7,051 nucleotides of DNA from an uncultured Desulfomonile sp. (GTDB taxonomy: Bacteria; Desulfobacterota; Desulfomonilia; Desulfomonilales; Desulfomonilaceae): contig CALDNG010000475.1 in assembly GCA_937915285.1 (NCBI GenBank), forward strand, positions 1-7,051. Direction: 5' to 3'. Under the pieces are notes generated by a model. The model was not told the DNA's origin. It was given only the letters and a program-made list of their open reading frames with translations, and did no database searches. Positions 1 to 6,777 of this stretch are shown one piece after another; the stretch's first letter is position 1, and each line of letters begins with the position of its first letter. A program made the position numbers and the translations under genes.

Positions 1-46
1 ACCACCGAGATCTACACTCTTTCCCTACACGACGCTCTTCCGATCT
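1..46 (+). other. Illumina P5/TruSeq universal adapter (contamination)
   Basis: These bases match the Illumina universal (P5-side) adapter, ending in the read-1 primer end GCTCTTCCGATCT. This is sequencing-library DNA, not genome. Its reverse complement is at the other end of the window, so the contig was assembled from untrimmed reads. Genomic sequence begins at about 47. Confidence 0.99.
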
Positions 47-256
47 TGGTTTCACATTTTCCATGCCACTTATGGAAAACTTCAGTCCCATGAGCTTCGC
101 TACCACGCGGTTCCATATACGTAAGAGAAAAAAATTAAACCTGCCAGGCTTGAACAACACTGCGGCGATCAGGGCGGGAATCGTAAGCACCGGTGTAAGC
201 GCCGTTACTCCAAGGGCTGTAATGACCATCCTGAACGTAGACTTTTTAGATGACAT
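47..256 (-). CDS. PlsC-like 1-acylglycerol-3-phosphate acyltransferase, N-terminal fragment
   Basis: The minus strand has an open frame of 70 codons from ATG at 256 that runs into the adapter without a stop, so only the N-terminus is present. Residues 11-35 form one hydrophobic segment (ITALGVTALTPVLTIPALIA), a likely membrane anchor. Residues 47-70, ending FSISGMENVKP, match the pattern that precedes the HX4D catalytic motif in PlsC/AGPAT acyltransferases (W-R, a Leu-Gly step, then G-x-E-N-x-x-P). The HX4D motif itself would lie beyond the contig edge and cannot be checked. Such enzymes make phosphatidic acid at the inner membrane. A GGAG lies 10 nt upstream of the chosen ATG. An in-frame ATG at 283, just after a stop, would add nine residues but has no clear ribosome site. 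It follows tRNA-Ser by about 140 nt on the same strand. The family call is inferred from a short stretch. Confidence 0.7.
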
Positions 257-396
257 ATGAGATTTGCTCCGGCGCTCAATCATTTATTTCAGCATCTGGG
301 AACAAGGATGGGGTTAGCCCTTCTGCGTGGTAAAATGTCGAGGAGTGATTTACACGGCTGCTTCAAAGAAGACAAAAATGTAAGCGAAAATTTTAT

Positions 397-486
397 TGGC
401 GGAGAGAGAGGGATTCGAACCCCCGGCGCCCTAACGGGCGCAATTGATTTCGAGTCAACCCCCTTCGGCCTCTCGGGCATCTCTCC
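397..486 (-). tRNA. tRNA-Ser(CGA)
   Basis: This is a 90-nt type II tRNA read on the minus strand. The acceptor stem GGAGAGA pairs with TCTCTCC, followed by discriminator G and an encoded CCA. The T-arm carries GGTTCGAATCC. The anticodon loop CTCGAAA gives anticodon CGA at 450-452, decoding UCG. A long variable arm (GCGCCC/GGGCGC) is the hallmark of serine tRNAs. It sits 21 nt behind the tadA stop codon on the same strand, so it is probably processed from the ilvD-tadA transcript. No intrinsic terminator was found after it. Confidence 0.97.
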
Positions 487-507
487 GCTAAAGTCACTGC
501 GAGTTCC

Positions 508-1002
508 CTACCGGTTCCTCAAACGGACGAAGAATTCTTTCATGAGGCTTGCGGCCATGTCCTTCAACACACCAGGGATAACCTCAATTTCGTGGTTTAG
601 TCTCGGGTCATGAGAAAGGTCGAAAAGACTGCCTAATCCGCCCCATTTAAAGTCTTGCGCCGCGTATACGACTCTCGGGACTCTCGCGTGCAACAATGCG
701 CTCGCGCACATGACGCACGGTTCTAAAGTAACATAAAGAGTCGAATAGGGCAATCTCCAATCACCCAATAATCTGGCAGCCTCCCTTATAGCGACAATTT
801 CCGCATGAGCCGTCGGATCTTTGTCCAGTTCAATTCGGTTAAATGCCTGACTTATGACCTGACCGTTGTTTACGATAACCGCCCCGACTGGGGCCTCGCC
901 CAGTTCAAAAGCCTTTTGGGCCTGTTCCATTGCCTTGAGCATGAAGACTTCGTCATCTTTTGAAATTGCTCTTGGCAATGGAATGTATTTTGGATCAGCC
1001 AA
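508..1002 (-). CDS. tadA: tRNA(Arg) adenosine-34 deaminase TadA
   Basis: TadA deaminates the wobble adenosine of tRNA-Arg(ACG) to inosine in the cytoplasm, so that one tRNA reads CGU, CGC and CGA. The 164-residue protein has the full zinc-deaminase signature: HAE with zinc ligand His66 and proton-shuttle Glu68, then PCVMC with zinc ligands Cys96 and Cys99. The segment EAPVGAVIV (about 36-44) and the Asn at 55 are typical of the family's substrate pocket. Length is close to the E. coli enzyme (about 167). The start is TTG at 1000-1002, with AGGGG 8 nt upstream; the next in-frame ATG (residue 21) would cut into the first helix. The gene overlaps the end of ilvD by 8 nt, so translation is probably coupled, and tRNA-Ser follows 21 nt downstream. 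The family assignment is firm; the start codon is a little less so. Confidence 0.95.
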   Translation of the reverse strand: MADPKYIPLPRAISKDDEVFMLKAMEQAQKAFELGEAPVGAVIVNNGQVISQAFNRIELDKDPTAHAEIVAIREAARLLGDWRLPYSTLYVTLEPCVMCASALLHARVPRVVYAAQDFKWGGLGSLFDLSHDPRLNHEIEVIPGVLKDMAASLMKEFFVRLRNR

Positions 1003-2653
1003 GGATGGCGCCCCTATCGGCTGAACTGACCTGGGAAGCGTATCTGGCTAGATATCCGTTGTTGATCTTGCTCTCTGGCGGCTTCCATTGCGCCCTTCGT
1101 TTGGCAAATTCCTCGTCGCTGATAAGGAGTTGCACTTTTTTTGCCGGTATATCAATAGAGATTTTGTCTCCCTCTTTGACAAGAGCTATAGGACCGCCGT
1201 GGGCCGCCTCTGGAGAGACATGACCTATTGCGGCGCCTTTTGTGCCGCCACTAAAACGTCCATCAGTAATTAAAGCGACAGATTTGTCCAGCCCCATGCC
1301 TACCAGAGCAGAAGTCGGGTTCAGCATCTCTCTCATTCCCGGTCCTCCACGAGGCCCCTCATATCTTATTACGACTATATCACCGGGATTGATGAGACCT
1401 CCCAAAATGCTATCTTCAGCCTCTTCCTCCGACTCATACACCCTTGCGGTACCGACGTGACTCAGCATTTCGGGAGCAACAGCGGACTGCTTCACGACTG
1501 CGCCGTCGGGCGCCAGGTTACCATGAATTATGGCTATGCCACCTCTAGGGCTATGGGCTGTCTCAAAGGTCCGTATAACTTCATCATTCCTTACAGCCGA
1601 TGCGGCCAGATTCGTTTCAAGACTCTCACCGGTGACAGTCATGACCCCGGTGTTTAACAGCCCGTTCTCGGAGAGTCTTTTCAGGACGGCCTGAACCCCA
1701 CCGGCCATGTCCAGATCTTCCAGGTGATTGGGCCCTCCAGGAGACAGAGAACAAATATGAGGTGTTGACGCGCTTATTTCGTCGAACATCCCTAGGTCAA
1801 TCCTGACCCCGGCTTCATGAGCGATTGCGGGAACATGCAAAACCGTGTTGGTTGAGCAACCTAGCGCCATGTCAACCCTTATGGCGTTTTTGAAAGCCTC
1901 AACCGTGGCTATGTCGAGTGGTCGTATGTTTTTACTAACGAGTTCTACAACTTTCATTCCTGCCTGCTTGGCGAGTCTTATCCTTGCGGCATGAACGGCC
2001 GGAACAGTACCGTTCCCTGGCAAACCCATGCCGAGAGCTTCAGTCAGGCAGTTCATGGAATTGGCGGTAAACATCCCTGCGCAGGAACCGCATCCTGGGC
2101 AAGCCTTGTCTTCCAGATCACACAATTCTTCCATGGTCATCTGATTGGACTGAACTCTTCCAACCGCCTCAAAAACGGTTATAACATCAGTTTTGGCGCC
2201 ATGGTGCTTTCCGGTAAGCATAGGTCCTCCGCTGATGACCACCGTAGGAATGTTTATTCTCATGGCGGCCATCAACATGCCCGGGACTACCTTGTCACAG
2301 TTTGGTATAAGGATGAGTCCGTCGAATGGGTGCGCCATGGCCATTATTTCAACGGAATCGGCTATGATTTCGCGTGACGCCAGCGAATAACGCATACCCT
2401 CGTGTCCCATGGCAAGTCCGTCACAAACACCGATAGTGCAAAATTCCATGGGTGTCCCGCCTGCCATGCGAATACCTGCCTTGACGCCTTCCGCTATCCT
2501 GTTCAAATGTATATGACCCGGAACAACCTCATTGGCCGAGTTGGCCACTCCTATCAGGGGCCGACTAATCTCCTCGTCTGTCATGCCCATGGCTTTCATC
2601 AAAGCCCTTGAGGGCGCACGGCGAAGACCGCTTTTCATCCAGTCGCTTCTCAA
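995..2653 (-). CDS. ilvD: Dihydroxy-acid dehydratase IlvD
   Basis: IlvD dehydrates 2,3-dihydroxy-isovalerate and 2,3-dihydroxy-3-methylvalerate to the 2-keto acids that precede valine, leucine and isoleucine. Numbered from the start chosen here (552 residues), the family signatures are: Asp78 in [20 protein letters not shown] with cluster ligand Cys119 plus Asp120 and carbamylated Lys121 for the metal, [16 protein letters not shown] with Cys191, Glu442, and Ser468 in DGRFSGGT. The position that carries a cysteine in many [2Fe-2S] dehydratases is Ser here ([11 protein letters not shown]), as in the oxygen-labile E. coli enzyme. The start is TTG at 2651-2653 because GGAGG lies 5 nt upstream and the protein then begins MRSD, the usual IlvD N-terminus. 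A GTG at 2683 or ATG at 2665 would add ten or four residues with poorer ribosome sites. It leads the ilvD-tadA-tRNA-Ser unit, and a terminator separates it from pfk. Confidence 0.96.
   Translation of the reverse strand: MRSDWMKSGLRRAPSRALMKAMGMTDEEISRPLIGVANSANEVVPGHIHLNRIAEGVKAGIRMAGGTPMEFCTIGVCDGLAMGHEGMRYSLASREIIADSVEIMAMAHPFDGLILIPNCDKVVPGMLMAAMRINIPTVVISGGPMLTGKHHGAKTDVITVFEAVGRVQSNQMTMEELCDLEDKACPGCGSCAGMFTANSMNCLTEALGMGLPGNGTVPAVHAARIRLAKQAGMKVVELVSKNIRPLDIATVEAFKNAIRVDMALGCSTNTVLHVPAIAHEAGVRIDLGMFDEISASTPHICSLSPGGPNHLEDLDMAGGVQAVLKRLSENGLLNTGVMTVTGESLETNLAASAVRNDEVIRTFETAHSPRGGIAIIHGNLAPDGAVVKQSAVAPEMLSHVGTARVYESEEEAEDSILGGLINPGDIVVIRYEGPRGGPGMREMLNPTSALVGMGLDKSVALITDGRFSGGTKGAAIGHVSPEAAHGGPIALVKEGDKISIDIPAKKVQLLISDEEFAKRRAQWKPPESKINNGYLARYASQVSSADRGAILG
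1011..1015 (-). promoter_or_regulatory. Shine-Dalgarno deciding the TTG start of tadA
   Basis: AGGGG read on the minus strand lies 8 nt before the TTG at 1002. It sits inside the 3' end of ilvD, which supports coupled translation and the non-ATG start. Confidence 0.6.
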
Positions 2654-2658
2654 TTGAT

Positions 2659-2663
2659 CCTCC
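2659..2663 (-). promoter_or_regulatory. Shine-Dalgarno deciding the TTG start of ilvD
   Basis: GGAGG on the minus strand ends 5 nt before the TTG at 2653. The alternative ATG at 2665 overlaps this motif, so the motif cannot serve that ATG. Confidence 0.75.
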
Positions 2664-2731
2664 ATCGGCGCATTTGCTTCCACAATGCTCTTTAATGATG
2701 GAATGCCGCCGATAATTTTATTAAATGGAGC

Positions 2732-2768
2732 AAAAAACAGGGGCTTGACCGTTAGAAGTCAGCCCCTG
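2732..2768 (-). terminator. Intrinsic terminator of the pfk gene
   Basis: Read on the minus strand, an 11-bp GC-rich stem (CAGGGGCTGAC pairing with GTCAAGCCCCTG, one bulged A) closes an 8-nt loop and is followed at once by six Ts. It lies 35 nt after the pfk stop codon, so it ends pfk transcription and makes ilvD depend mainly on its own promoter in the roughly 80 nt that follow. A run of six Ts also lies 5 nt past the stem on the plus strand, but no plus-strand gene ends here. Confidence 0.92.
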
Positions 2769-2803
2769 ACCCATTTTTTCAAATACTCTTCTGGTGATTC
2801 GAT

Positions 2804-4024
2804 CTATTTTCCTGGAAACAGTATCTTGGCCACCGGTGGAGCCTGTATTCTCTCGTAAACGGGCAGTTGTCCAAGCAATGGCCTAGCGTAGTTCTTGAAC
2901 TCTGTCGTTACATTGTTTGAGCCGTCTATGAAAGAATCCGGCATGGATTTTGTTTCCTTGGCTACATCCTGGAGAGGTGTCAGATTGTATCTAACGCTGT
3001 AATCTCCAACTCTTTCGATTGTGATTGATCCGTCGATCCGGTGCCAGGCTGCTATCTGGACGGCACGCTCTCCGACCTCCCTTGCCTCGTTTGCATCTAC
3101 ATGGCTCACGCAACCAAGGAAGGACCTCTGCAAATAGCCGAATGTATCAGAGCGTACTCTCTTTATTTTAAGCTTGTCCTTGACCAGATCGGATAGGGCG
3201 TCACCTAGTGAGGTGCTTCCGGATAACTGGACGTTGCCGTGTGAATCCCGCTCGACTTCCTTGACCAGAGTTGCGGCAATAGGGGTTCCATTCTTGTCCT
3301 GAATACCCTCTGAGACGGCTACAACAACACGTCCGTACTTCTTGTAGGCGGCGTCGACACTGCCCAAGAACTCTTCTGAATCAAATGACCTTTCAGGCAC
3401 ATAAATCAAATGGGGGCCATCGTCATCATATTTTCTTGCAAATACCGACGCTGCGGTTAGAAATCCCGCATGCCTGCCCATCACTACCCCGATGTAAACT
3501 CCCGGAAGCGACCTGTTATCAAGGTTTACACCCATGAAGGCCTGGGCGACAAATTTGGCGGCTGATCCGTAACCGGGGCAGTGGTCGGTAACCCTGAGAT
3601 CATTATCAATTGTTTTGGGAATGTGGACCACCCGTAGTTCGTATCCCGCCTCCATGGCGAATTTGTTCACTATCCGGCAAGTTTCGGCCGAATCATTGCC
3701 TCCGACGTAAAAGAAATAGTGAACACCGTGAGCCTTGCAAACATCAAAAATACGTTTGCAATATTCCTCGTTAGGTTTCACGCGAGTGCTTCTAATCCCG
3801 GCCCCTGGTGTCATGGCGACCATTTCAAGGTTGTTTCCGGTCGCTTCCGTCAAGTTCACCAACTGCTCTTCAACAAGACCCTCTACTCCCCGGAACGCCC
3901 CATAAAACTGGGTTATGTTAGGGTACTGCCTGGCCTGAAGTACCGCGCCCACTAATGACTGATTGATGACAGCGGTTGGTCCACCGCCCATTGCTATAAT
4001 TGCTTTACCCGTCAATTTATCCAT
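2804..4024 (-). CDS. Pyrophosphate-dependent 6-phosphofructokinase
   Basis: This enzyme interconverts fructose 6-phosphate and fructose 1,6-bisphosphate in glycolysis and gluconeogenesis. The 406-residue protein carries the PfkA-family blocks: GGGPTAVIN at 13-21, GGNDSAET at 108-115, PKTIDND at 136-142 with the catalytic Asp, MGRHAGFL at 182-189 and PERSFD near 210. Two residues separate PPi from ATP users: Asp111 where ATP enzymes have Gly (GGDG), and Lys137 where they have Gly (PGTIDND). Both are the PPi type here, so the reaction should use PPi and be reversible. Asn110 replaces the Asp found in the common GGDD form. The start is ATG at 4022-4024 with AGGAGG 9 nt upstream; a TTG seven codons earlier lies on the far side of that motif and is rejected. 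The gene is divergent from the 4121 gene and ends at a strong terminator. Phosphoryl donor specificity is inferred from residues only. Confidence 0.93.
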   Translation of the reverse strand: MDKLTGKAIIAMGGGPTAVINQSLVGAVLQARQYPNITQFYGAFRGVEGLVEEQLVNLTEATGNNLEMVAMTPGAGIRSTRVKPNEEYCKRIFDVCKAHGVHYFFYVGGNDSAETCRIVNKFAMEAGYELRVVHIPKTIDNDLRVTDHCPGYGSAAKFVAQAFMGVNLDNRSLPGVYIGVVMGRHAGFLTAASVFARKYDDDGPHLIYVPERSFDSEEFLGSVDAAYKKYGRVVVAVSEGIQDKNGTPIAATLVKEVERDSHGNVQLSGSTSLGDALSDLVKDKLKIKRVRSDTFGYLQRSFLGCVSHVDANEAREVGERAVQIAAWHRIDGSITIERVGDYSVRYNLTPLQDVAKETKSMPDSFIDGSNNVTTEFKNYARPLLGQLPVYERIQAPPVAKILFPGK

Positions 4025-4032
4025 ATAGTCAT

Positions 4033-4039
4033 TCCTCCT
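4033..4039 (-). promoter_or_regulatory. Shine-Dalgarno deciding the pfk start
   Basis: AGGAGG on the minus strand lies about 9 nt before the ATG at 4024, and rules out the in-frame TTG at 4045 that lies upstream of it. Confidence 0.75.
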
Positions 4040-4085
4040 GTTCAAACCGGAATACAGAACTGTAATTAATTCATCTTCTATACCT

Positions 4086-4114
4086 TTGATTAAACATTAC
4101 GAAAAAGATAGACT
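4086..4114 (+). promoter_or_regulatory. Candidate sigma-70 promoter for the DUF6178-like gene
   Basis: TTGATT (4086-4091) and TAGACT (4109-4114) are separated by 17 nt, each matching four of six consensus positions. A start site about 7 nt past the second hexamer would fall at or next to the ATG at 4121. The TTGATT lies in a 13-nt word (CTTTGATTAAACA, 4084-4096) repeated at 5457-5469 upstream of mvhD. This is seen by eye only and could be chance in AT-rich DNA. Confidence 0.35.
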
Positions 4115-4120
4115 GTTGTC

Positions 4121-5446
4121 ATGAAAAATTATGACTCGAATCAGGATTATCTGAAAGTTATTGATCAGTTCAACTCTTTGGACATTGACCAGAAACTAAG
4201 TATTTTCGGAAATCTCCCACCCCAGGCGCGTGAAGACCTGATTGGCCTTGTCGCCAGACCCGGTGAAATAATCAGGCGTGTTTCGGAAGAAGAAATGTTT
4301 TTTACCATTAAGGATTTGGGCGAAGAAAACGCCGAGAGGCTCGTAGCTATGACCACCGGTCGACAGCTCATGTATCTGCTCGACATCGATCTATGGACCC
4401 AAAAGGGTCTCAATGTAGTTTCCGTCACAAGATGGTTCCAGATAATTGTCGGTATCGGGGAGGAGAAAGTACTCCAGCTAGTTCAGGTTTCTGATCCCGA
4501 ACTGCTCTGCTCTCTGCTGAACAAAGCTGTTTTTGTGAAAATGAAGGATCCGGACATTGATCTGACCGAACAGCTTGATTTTTTGCCACCATTTACCCTG
4601 GACAATACATTCTTCGTTGACTTCAGGATTCCGTTGATTGAGGATTGTGTGAAGGAATTCCTGGACTGCATTTTCAGGTATGATTCGGCTTATTACATGA
4701 AATTGATGCAGTCACTGGCTTCGGGATGGTTGCCGGAATTTGAGGATTCCGCATACAGATGGCGTTCGGCGCGCCTGGCTGATCATGGTTTCCCCGATTT
4801 TGACGAAGCTCTGGAAATATATTCTCTGTTCAACCCGGCTCTAATAAGAACTTCGAACACCGAATCCGGGCCTGTCGATGAAACTCCTGAAGTTGATACA
4901 AAAAAACTACTCACATATCCAACTGTTGTTCTAAACGGTAAAAACCTTTTTGAAAAAACTGTTGCCGGTATCAATAACCATGAAATACGGGACAGAATCG
5001 CTTCTGAAATTGCTCATGTGGCAAACAGGATAATGGTCGCCGACTGTCTTGACCCAGGGTCCATATCAGCGCTGAAGGCAACACTTGAAAAAACAGGTGG
5101 TTATATAAATCTGGGCCTGGAGGAGGTCCTTTCGCGAGAACCTGTTTCAGCCCAGACTGTCCTTGAGGCCAATCATATGGAATACCTTTTCAGGCATGGA
5201 TACACCTTGATCATGCAGTTGCAATATGAGGGCAGGCGCTTTTTAAAAGATTGTGAAGGAGGTTTGGAGAATCTAGGGCTCCCTCTGGCGCCTCTGATGA
5301 GCGGACTATTGTTGAAACGACCGGTTTTTGATCCTGGAGCCGCAGAATCTTCGTCAAGGAGAGAATTCCAGTTCCTTAGTGATCTCGAGCTGATCAGGAA
5401 TGTTATGAAAGCTAACCGTGATGGCGTCAATTGGGAAGTTTTGTGA
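4121..5446 (+). CDS. Uncharacterised protein, DUF6178-like
   Basis: The product has 441 residues with no signal peptide and no clear membrane segment, so it is probably cytoplasmic. It looks largely alpha-helical. The blocks that look conserved are AERLVAMTTGRQLMYLLDIDLW (71-92), a segment with RWFQIIVGIGEEKVLQLVQ (104-122) followed by DPELLCSLL (125-133), and AYRWRSARLADHGFPDFDEALEIYSLFNP (211-239). These resemble the DUF6178 proteins of deltaproteobacteria as I recall them; I cannot confirm this without a profile search. No enzyme motif, nucleotide-binding loop or metal-binding cysteine cluster is visible. Residues about 244-262 are polar and probably a linker between two helical halves. 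No Shine-Dalgarno sequence precedes the ATG, which fits the leaderless promoter candidate. It is divergent from pfk and 179 nt upstream of mvhD on the same strand, with no obvious terminator between. Function is unknown; the coding call is firm. Confidence 0.6.
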   Translation: MKNYDSNQDYLKVIDQFNSLDIDQKLSIFGNLPPQAREDLIGLVARPGEIIRRVSEEEMFFTIKDLGEENAERLVAMTTGRQLMYLLDIDLWTQKGLNVVSVTRWFQIIVGIGEEKVLQLVQVSDPELLCSLLNKAVFVKMKDPDIDLTEQLDFLPPFTLDNTFFVDFRIPLIEDCVKEFLDCIFRYDSAYYMKLMQSLASGWLPEFEDSAYRWRSARLADHGFPDFDEALEIYSLFNPALIRTSNTESGPVDETPEVDTKKLLTYPTVVLNGKNLFEKTVAGINNHEIRDRIASEIAHVANRIMVADCLDPGSISALKATLEKTGGYINLGLEEVLSREPVSAQTVLEANHMEYLFRHGYTLIMQLQYEGRRFLKDCEGGLENLGLPLAPLMSGLLLKRPVFDPGAAESSSRREFQFLSDLELIRNVMKANRDGVNWEVL

Positions 5447-5456
5447 TTTTTTTGTA

Positions 5457-5488
5457 CTTTGATTAAACAGCTTTTGATTGCGAATAAA
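5457..5488 (+). promoter_or_regulatory. Weak promoter candidate upstream of mvhD
   Basis: The second copy of the word CTTTGATTAAACA (5457-5469) contains TTGATT (5459-5464). AATAAA (5483-5488), matching four of six -10 positions, lies 18 nt after it. A start here would leave a leader of about 130 nt before mvhD. The whole 5447-5625 gap is AT-rich and offers other poor hexamer pairs; I see no hairpin or riboswitch in it. Confidence 0.25.
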
Positions 5489-5625
5489 TTTTACAATTGG
5501 TGTTGGCTCAGTCGCTGTACATTCGATCAAGCCTTTTGTGTTCTTGCAAAAATTTCATTATTGGTCTAAGTTTAGCTCATACCTTTCCACCTCTTTACAT
5601 AGATAATAATTGGGAGACAAAACAA

Positions 5626-6063
5626 ATGTCTGAATTTGAGCCTATCATAATAGCGTTTTGTTGCCACTATTGCGCGTATGGGGCCGCTGATCTTGCTGGA
5701 AGCATGAGACTTGAATATCCGCCTAACATACGCGTTATTCGTCTTCCCTGTACTGGAAAAGTGACGCCCATCTTTTTATTAAGAGCATTCGAAAAAGGGG
5801 CTGATGGAGTTTACGTAGCCGGTTGTCTTGAAGGTGACTGCCATTTCATCCACGGCAATCTGGTTGCTAAACCGAGAGTAAATTTTACTAAAAAGCTCAT
5901 TCAGGAAGTAGGTCTGGAACCAGAACGTCTTGAGATGTTCAATATGAGCGCAGCAATGGGGCCAAGATTTGCAGAAGTGGCTCGCGAATTTTATGACAGG
6001 ATCAAGAAACTGGGACCAAGTCCCTTGAACAAAAAAGCTCACGTTACCAGCGCAGCGGCCTGA
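5626..6063 (+). CDS. mvhD: MvhD/FlpD-family iron-sulfur electron-transfer subunit
   Basis: MvhD-family proteins carry a [2Fe-2S] cluster and pass electrons between a hydrogenase or other dehydrogenase and an HdrA-type flavin subunit in the cytoplasm. The 145-residue protein is the usual length for a stand-alone MvhD. The family cysteines are all present: FCCHYCAYGAADLAG (Cys12, Cys13, Cys16), LPCTGKV (Cys42) and AGCLEGDCHFIHGN (Cys67, Cys72). The start is ATG at 5626-5628 with GGGAG 9 nt upstream. The open frame extends back to a TTG at 5497, but that extra stretch resembles no MvhD sequence and is probably untranslated. metV follows after 45 nt. In acetogens and sulfate reducers mvhD occurs beside metVF and hdrABC; no hdr gene is visible on this contig, so its electron donor here is unknown. 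Confidence 0.92.
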   Translation: MSEFEPIIIAFCCHYCAYGAADLAGSMRLEYPPNIRVIRLPCTGKVTPIFLLRAFEKGADGVYVAGCLEGDCHFIHGNLVAKPRVNFTKKLIQEVGLEPERLEMFNMSAAMGPRFAEVAREFYDRIKKLGPSPLNKKAHVTSAAA

Positions 6064-6097
6064 GTTTAAATCCTTCTGTCCTCAGTAACGACCAAGT

Positions 6098-6102
6098 GGA
6101 GG
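6098..6102 (+). promoter_or_regulatory. Shine-Dalgarno of metV
   Basis: GGAGG lies 6 nt before the metV ATG, a near-ideal ribosome binding site in the short mvhD-metV gap. Confidence 0.8.
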
Positions 6103-6108
6103 CATAAA

Positions 6109-6777
6109 ATGGTCATTGGAGAAAGAAAACCTTTTGACGAAATCATGAAAATGATTGAGGATCATAACAAGATAATGGTTCTTGGTTGCGGCGGCTGCGT
6201 CACCGTTTGTCTAACTGGCGGTCAGGAAGAGGTAAGAGTACTTTCCAGTCAGTTGAGAATGGCCAGGGAAAAGGACGGAAAACCGCTAGAAATTATTGAA
6301 AAGACCATAGAACGTCAGTGTGACCCTGAATACATAGAGGGAGTTCAGGCTCTTCTGCCTGAAGTGGATGCCATTTTGTCGATGGCCTGCGGCGCAGGTG
6401 TAAATTTTATGGCTGAAACTTACATGGGAAAGCCGATCTATCCCGCCCTTAATACTACTTTTGTTGGTGGTTCCAAAAAAGAAGGTTATTATGTTGAGCG
6501 TTGCCAGACATGTGGTGACTGTAAACTCTATTATACAGCAGGCATTTGTCCGATAGCCAGGTGTTCGAAGAGTCTCCTTAATGGGCCTTGTGGGGGATCA
6601 GCAAAAGGTAAATGTGAAATCAATCCTGAGGTTGATTGCGCCTGGCAGTTGATTATAGATCGTCTCAAATCATTGGATCAAATGAACCGGTATGAAGATT
6701 TCATGGCGGCAAACGACTGGAGACACAACAGGGATGGCGGCCCACGCACAATGATCAGGGAGGACTTTCAAAGATGA
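6109..6777 (+). CDS. metV: MetV, methylenetetrahydrofolate reductase partner (MTHFR C-terminal-like domain)
   Basis: MetV is the iron-sulfur partner of MetF in the methyl branch of the Wood-Ljungdahl pathway and relays electrons to the flavin of MetF. The 222-residue protein has 13 cysteines. The N-terminal part has LGCGGCVTVCLTGG (Cys27, Cys30, Cys34), Cys71 and MACGAG (Cys94). The C-terminal part, from about residue 127, has ERCQTCGDCKLYYTAGICP (Cys132, 135, 138, 147), Cys152, the NGPCGG motif (Cys161) and Cys169 and Cys177, as in the MTHFR_C family (PF12225). Enough cysteines are present for more than one metal or Fe-S site; the exact number is not deducible here. The stop codon overlaps the metF start (ATGA), the expected arrangement for a two-subunit enzyme with coupled translation. 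Confidence 0.93.
   Translation: MVIGERKPFDEIMKMIEDHNKIMVLGCGGCVTVCLTGGQEEVRVLSSQLRMAREKDGKPLEIIEKTIERQCDPEYIEGVQALLPEVDAILSMACGAGVNFMAETYMGKPIYPALNTTFVGGSKKEGYYVERCQTCGDCKLYYTAGICPIARCSKSLLNGPCGGSAKGKCEINPEVDCAWQLIIDRLKSLDQMNRYEDFMAANDWRHNRDGGPRTMIREDFQR

Noticed and set aside
63..260. Plus-strand open frame of 65 codons
   Set aside because: It lies antisense to the PlsC-like fragment, has no ribosome site and shows no family pattern.
257..396. Terminator after tRNA-Ser
   Set aside because: The stretch is T-rich on the minus strand but I see only a 4-bp stem (CTTC/GAAG), too weak to call.
257..613. Plus-strand open frame of 118 codons and a minus-strand frame at 289-480
   Set aside because: Both run through tRNA-Ser; the plus-strand frame also enters tadA. 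They are the typical false ORFs made by a tRNA gene.
1991..2377. Plus-strand open frame of 128 codons antisense to ilvD
   Set aside because: It is fully inside a well-supported ilvD gene and is low in complexity and unlike any protein I know.
4053..4064. Near-perfect palindrome TACAGAACTGTA in the pfk/4121 divergent intergenic region
   Set aside because: Five-base arms with a 2-nt spacer are expected by chance at this length, and the spacing does not match a regulator I recognise, including LexA.
5497..5625. N-terminal extension of mvhD from a TTG at 5497
   Set aside because: MvhD homology begins at the ATG at 5626, which has its own ribosome site. The upstream translation looks like noncoding AT-rich sequence.
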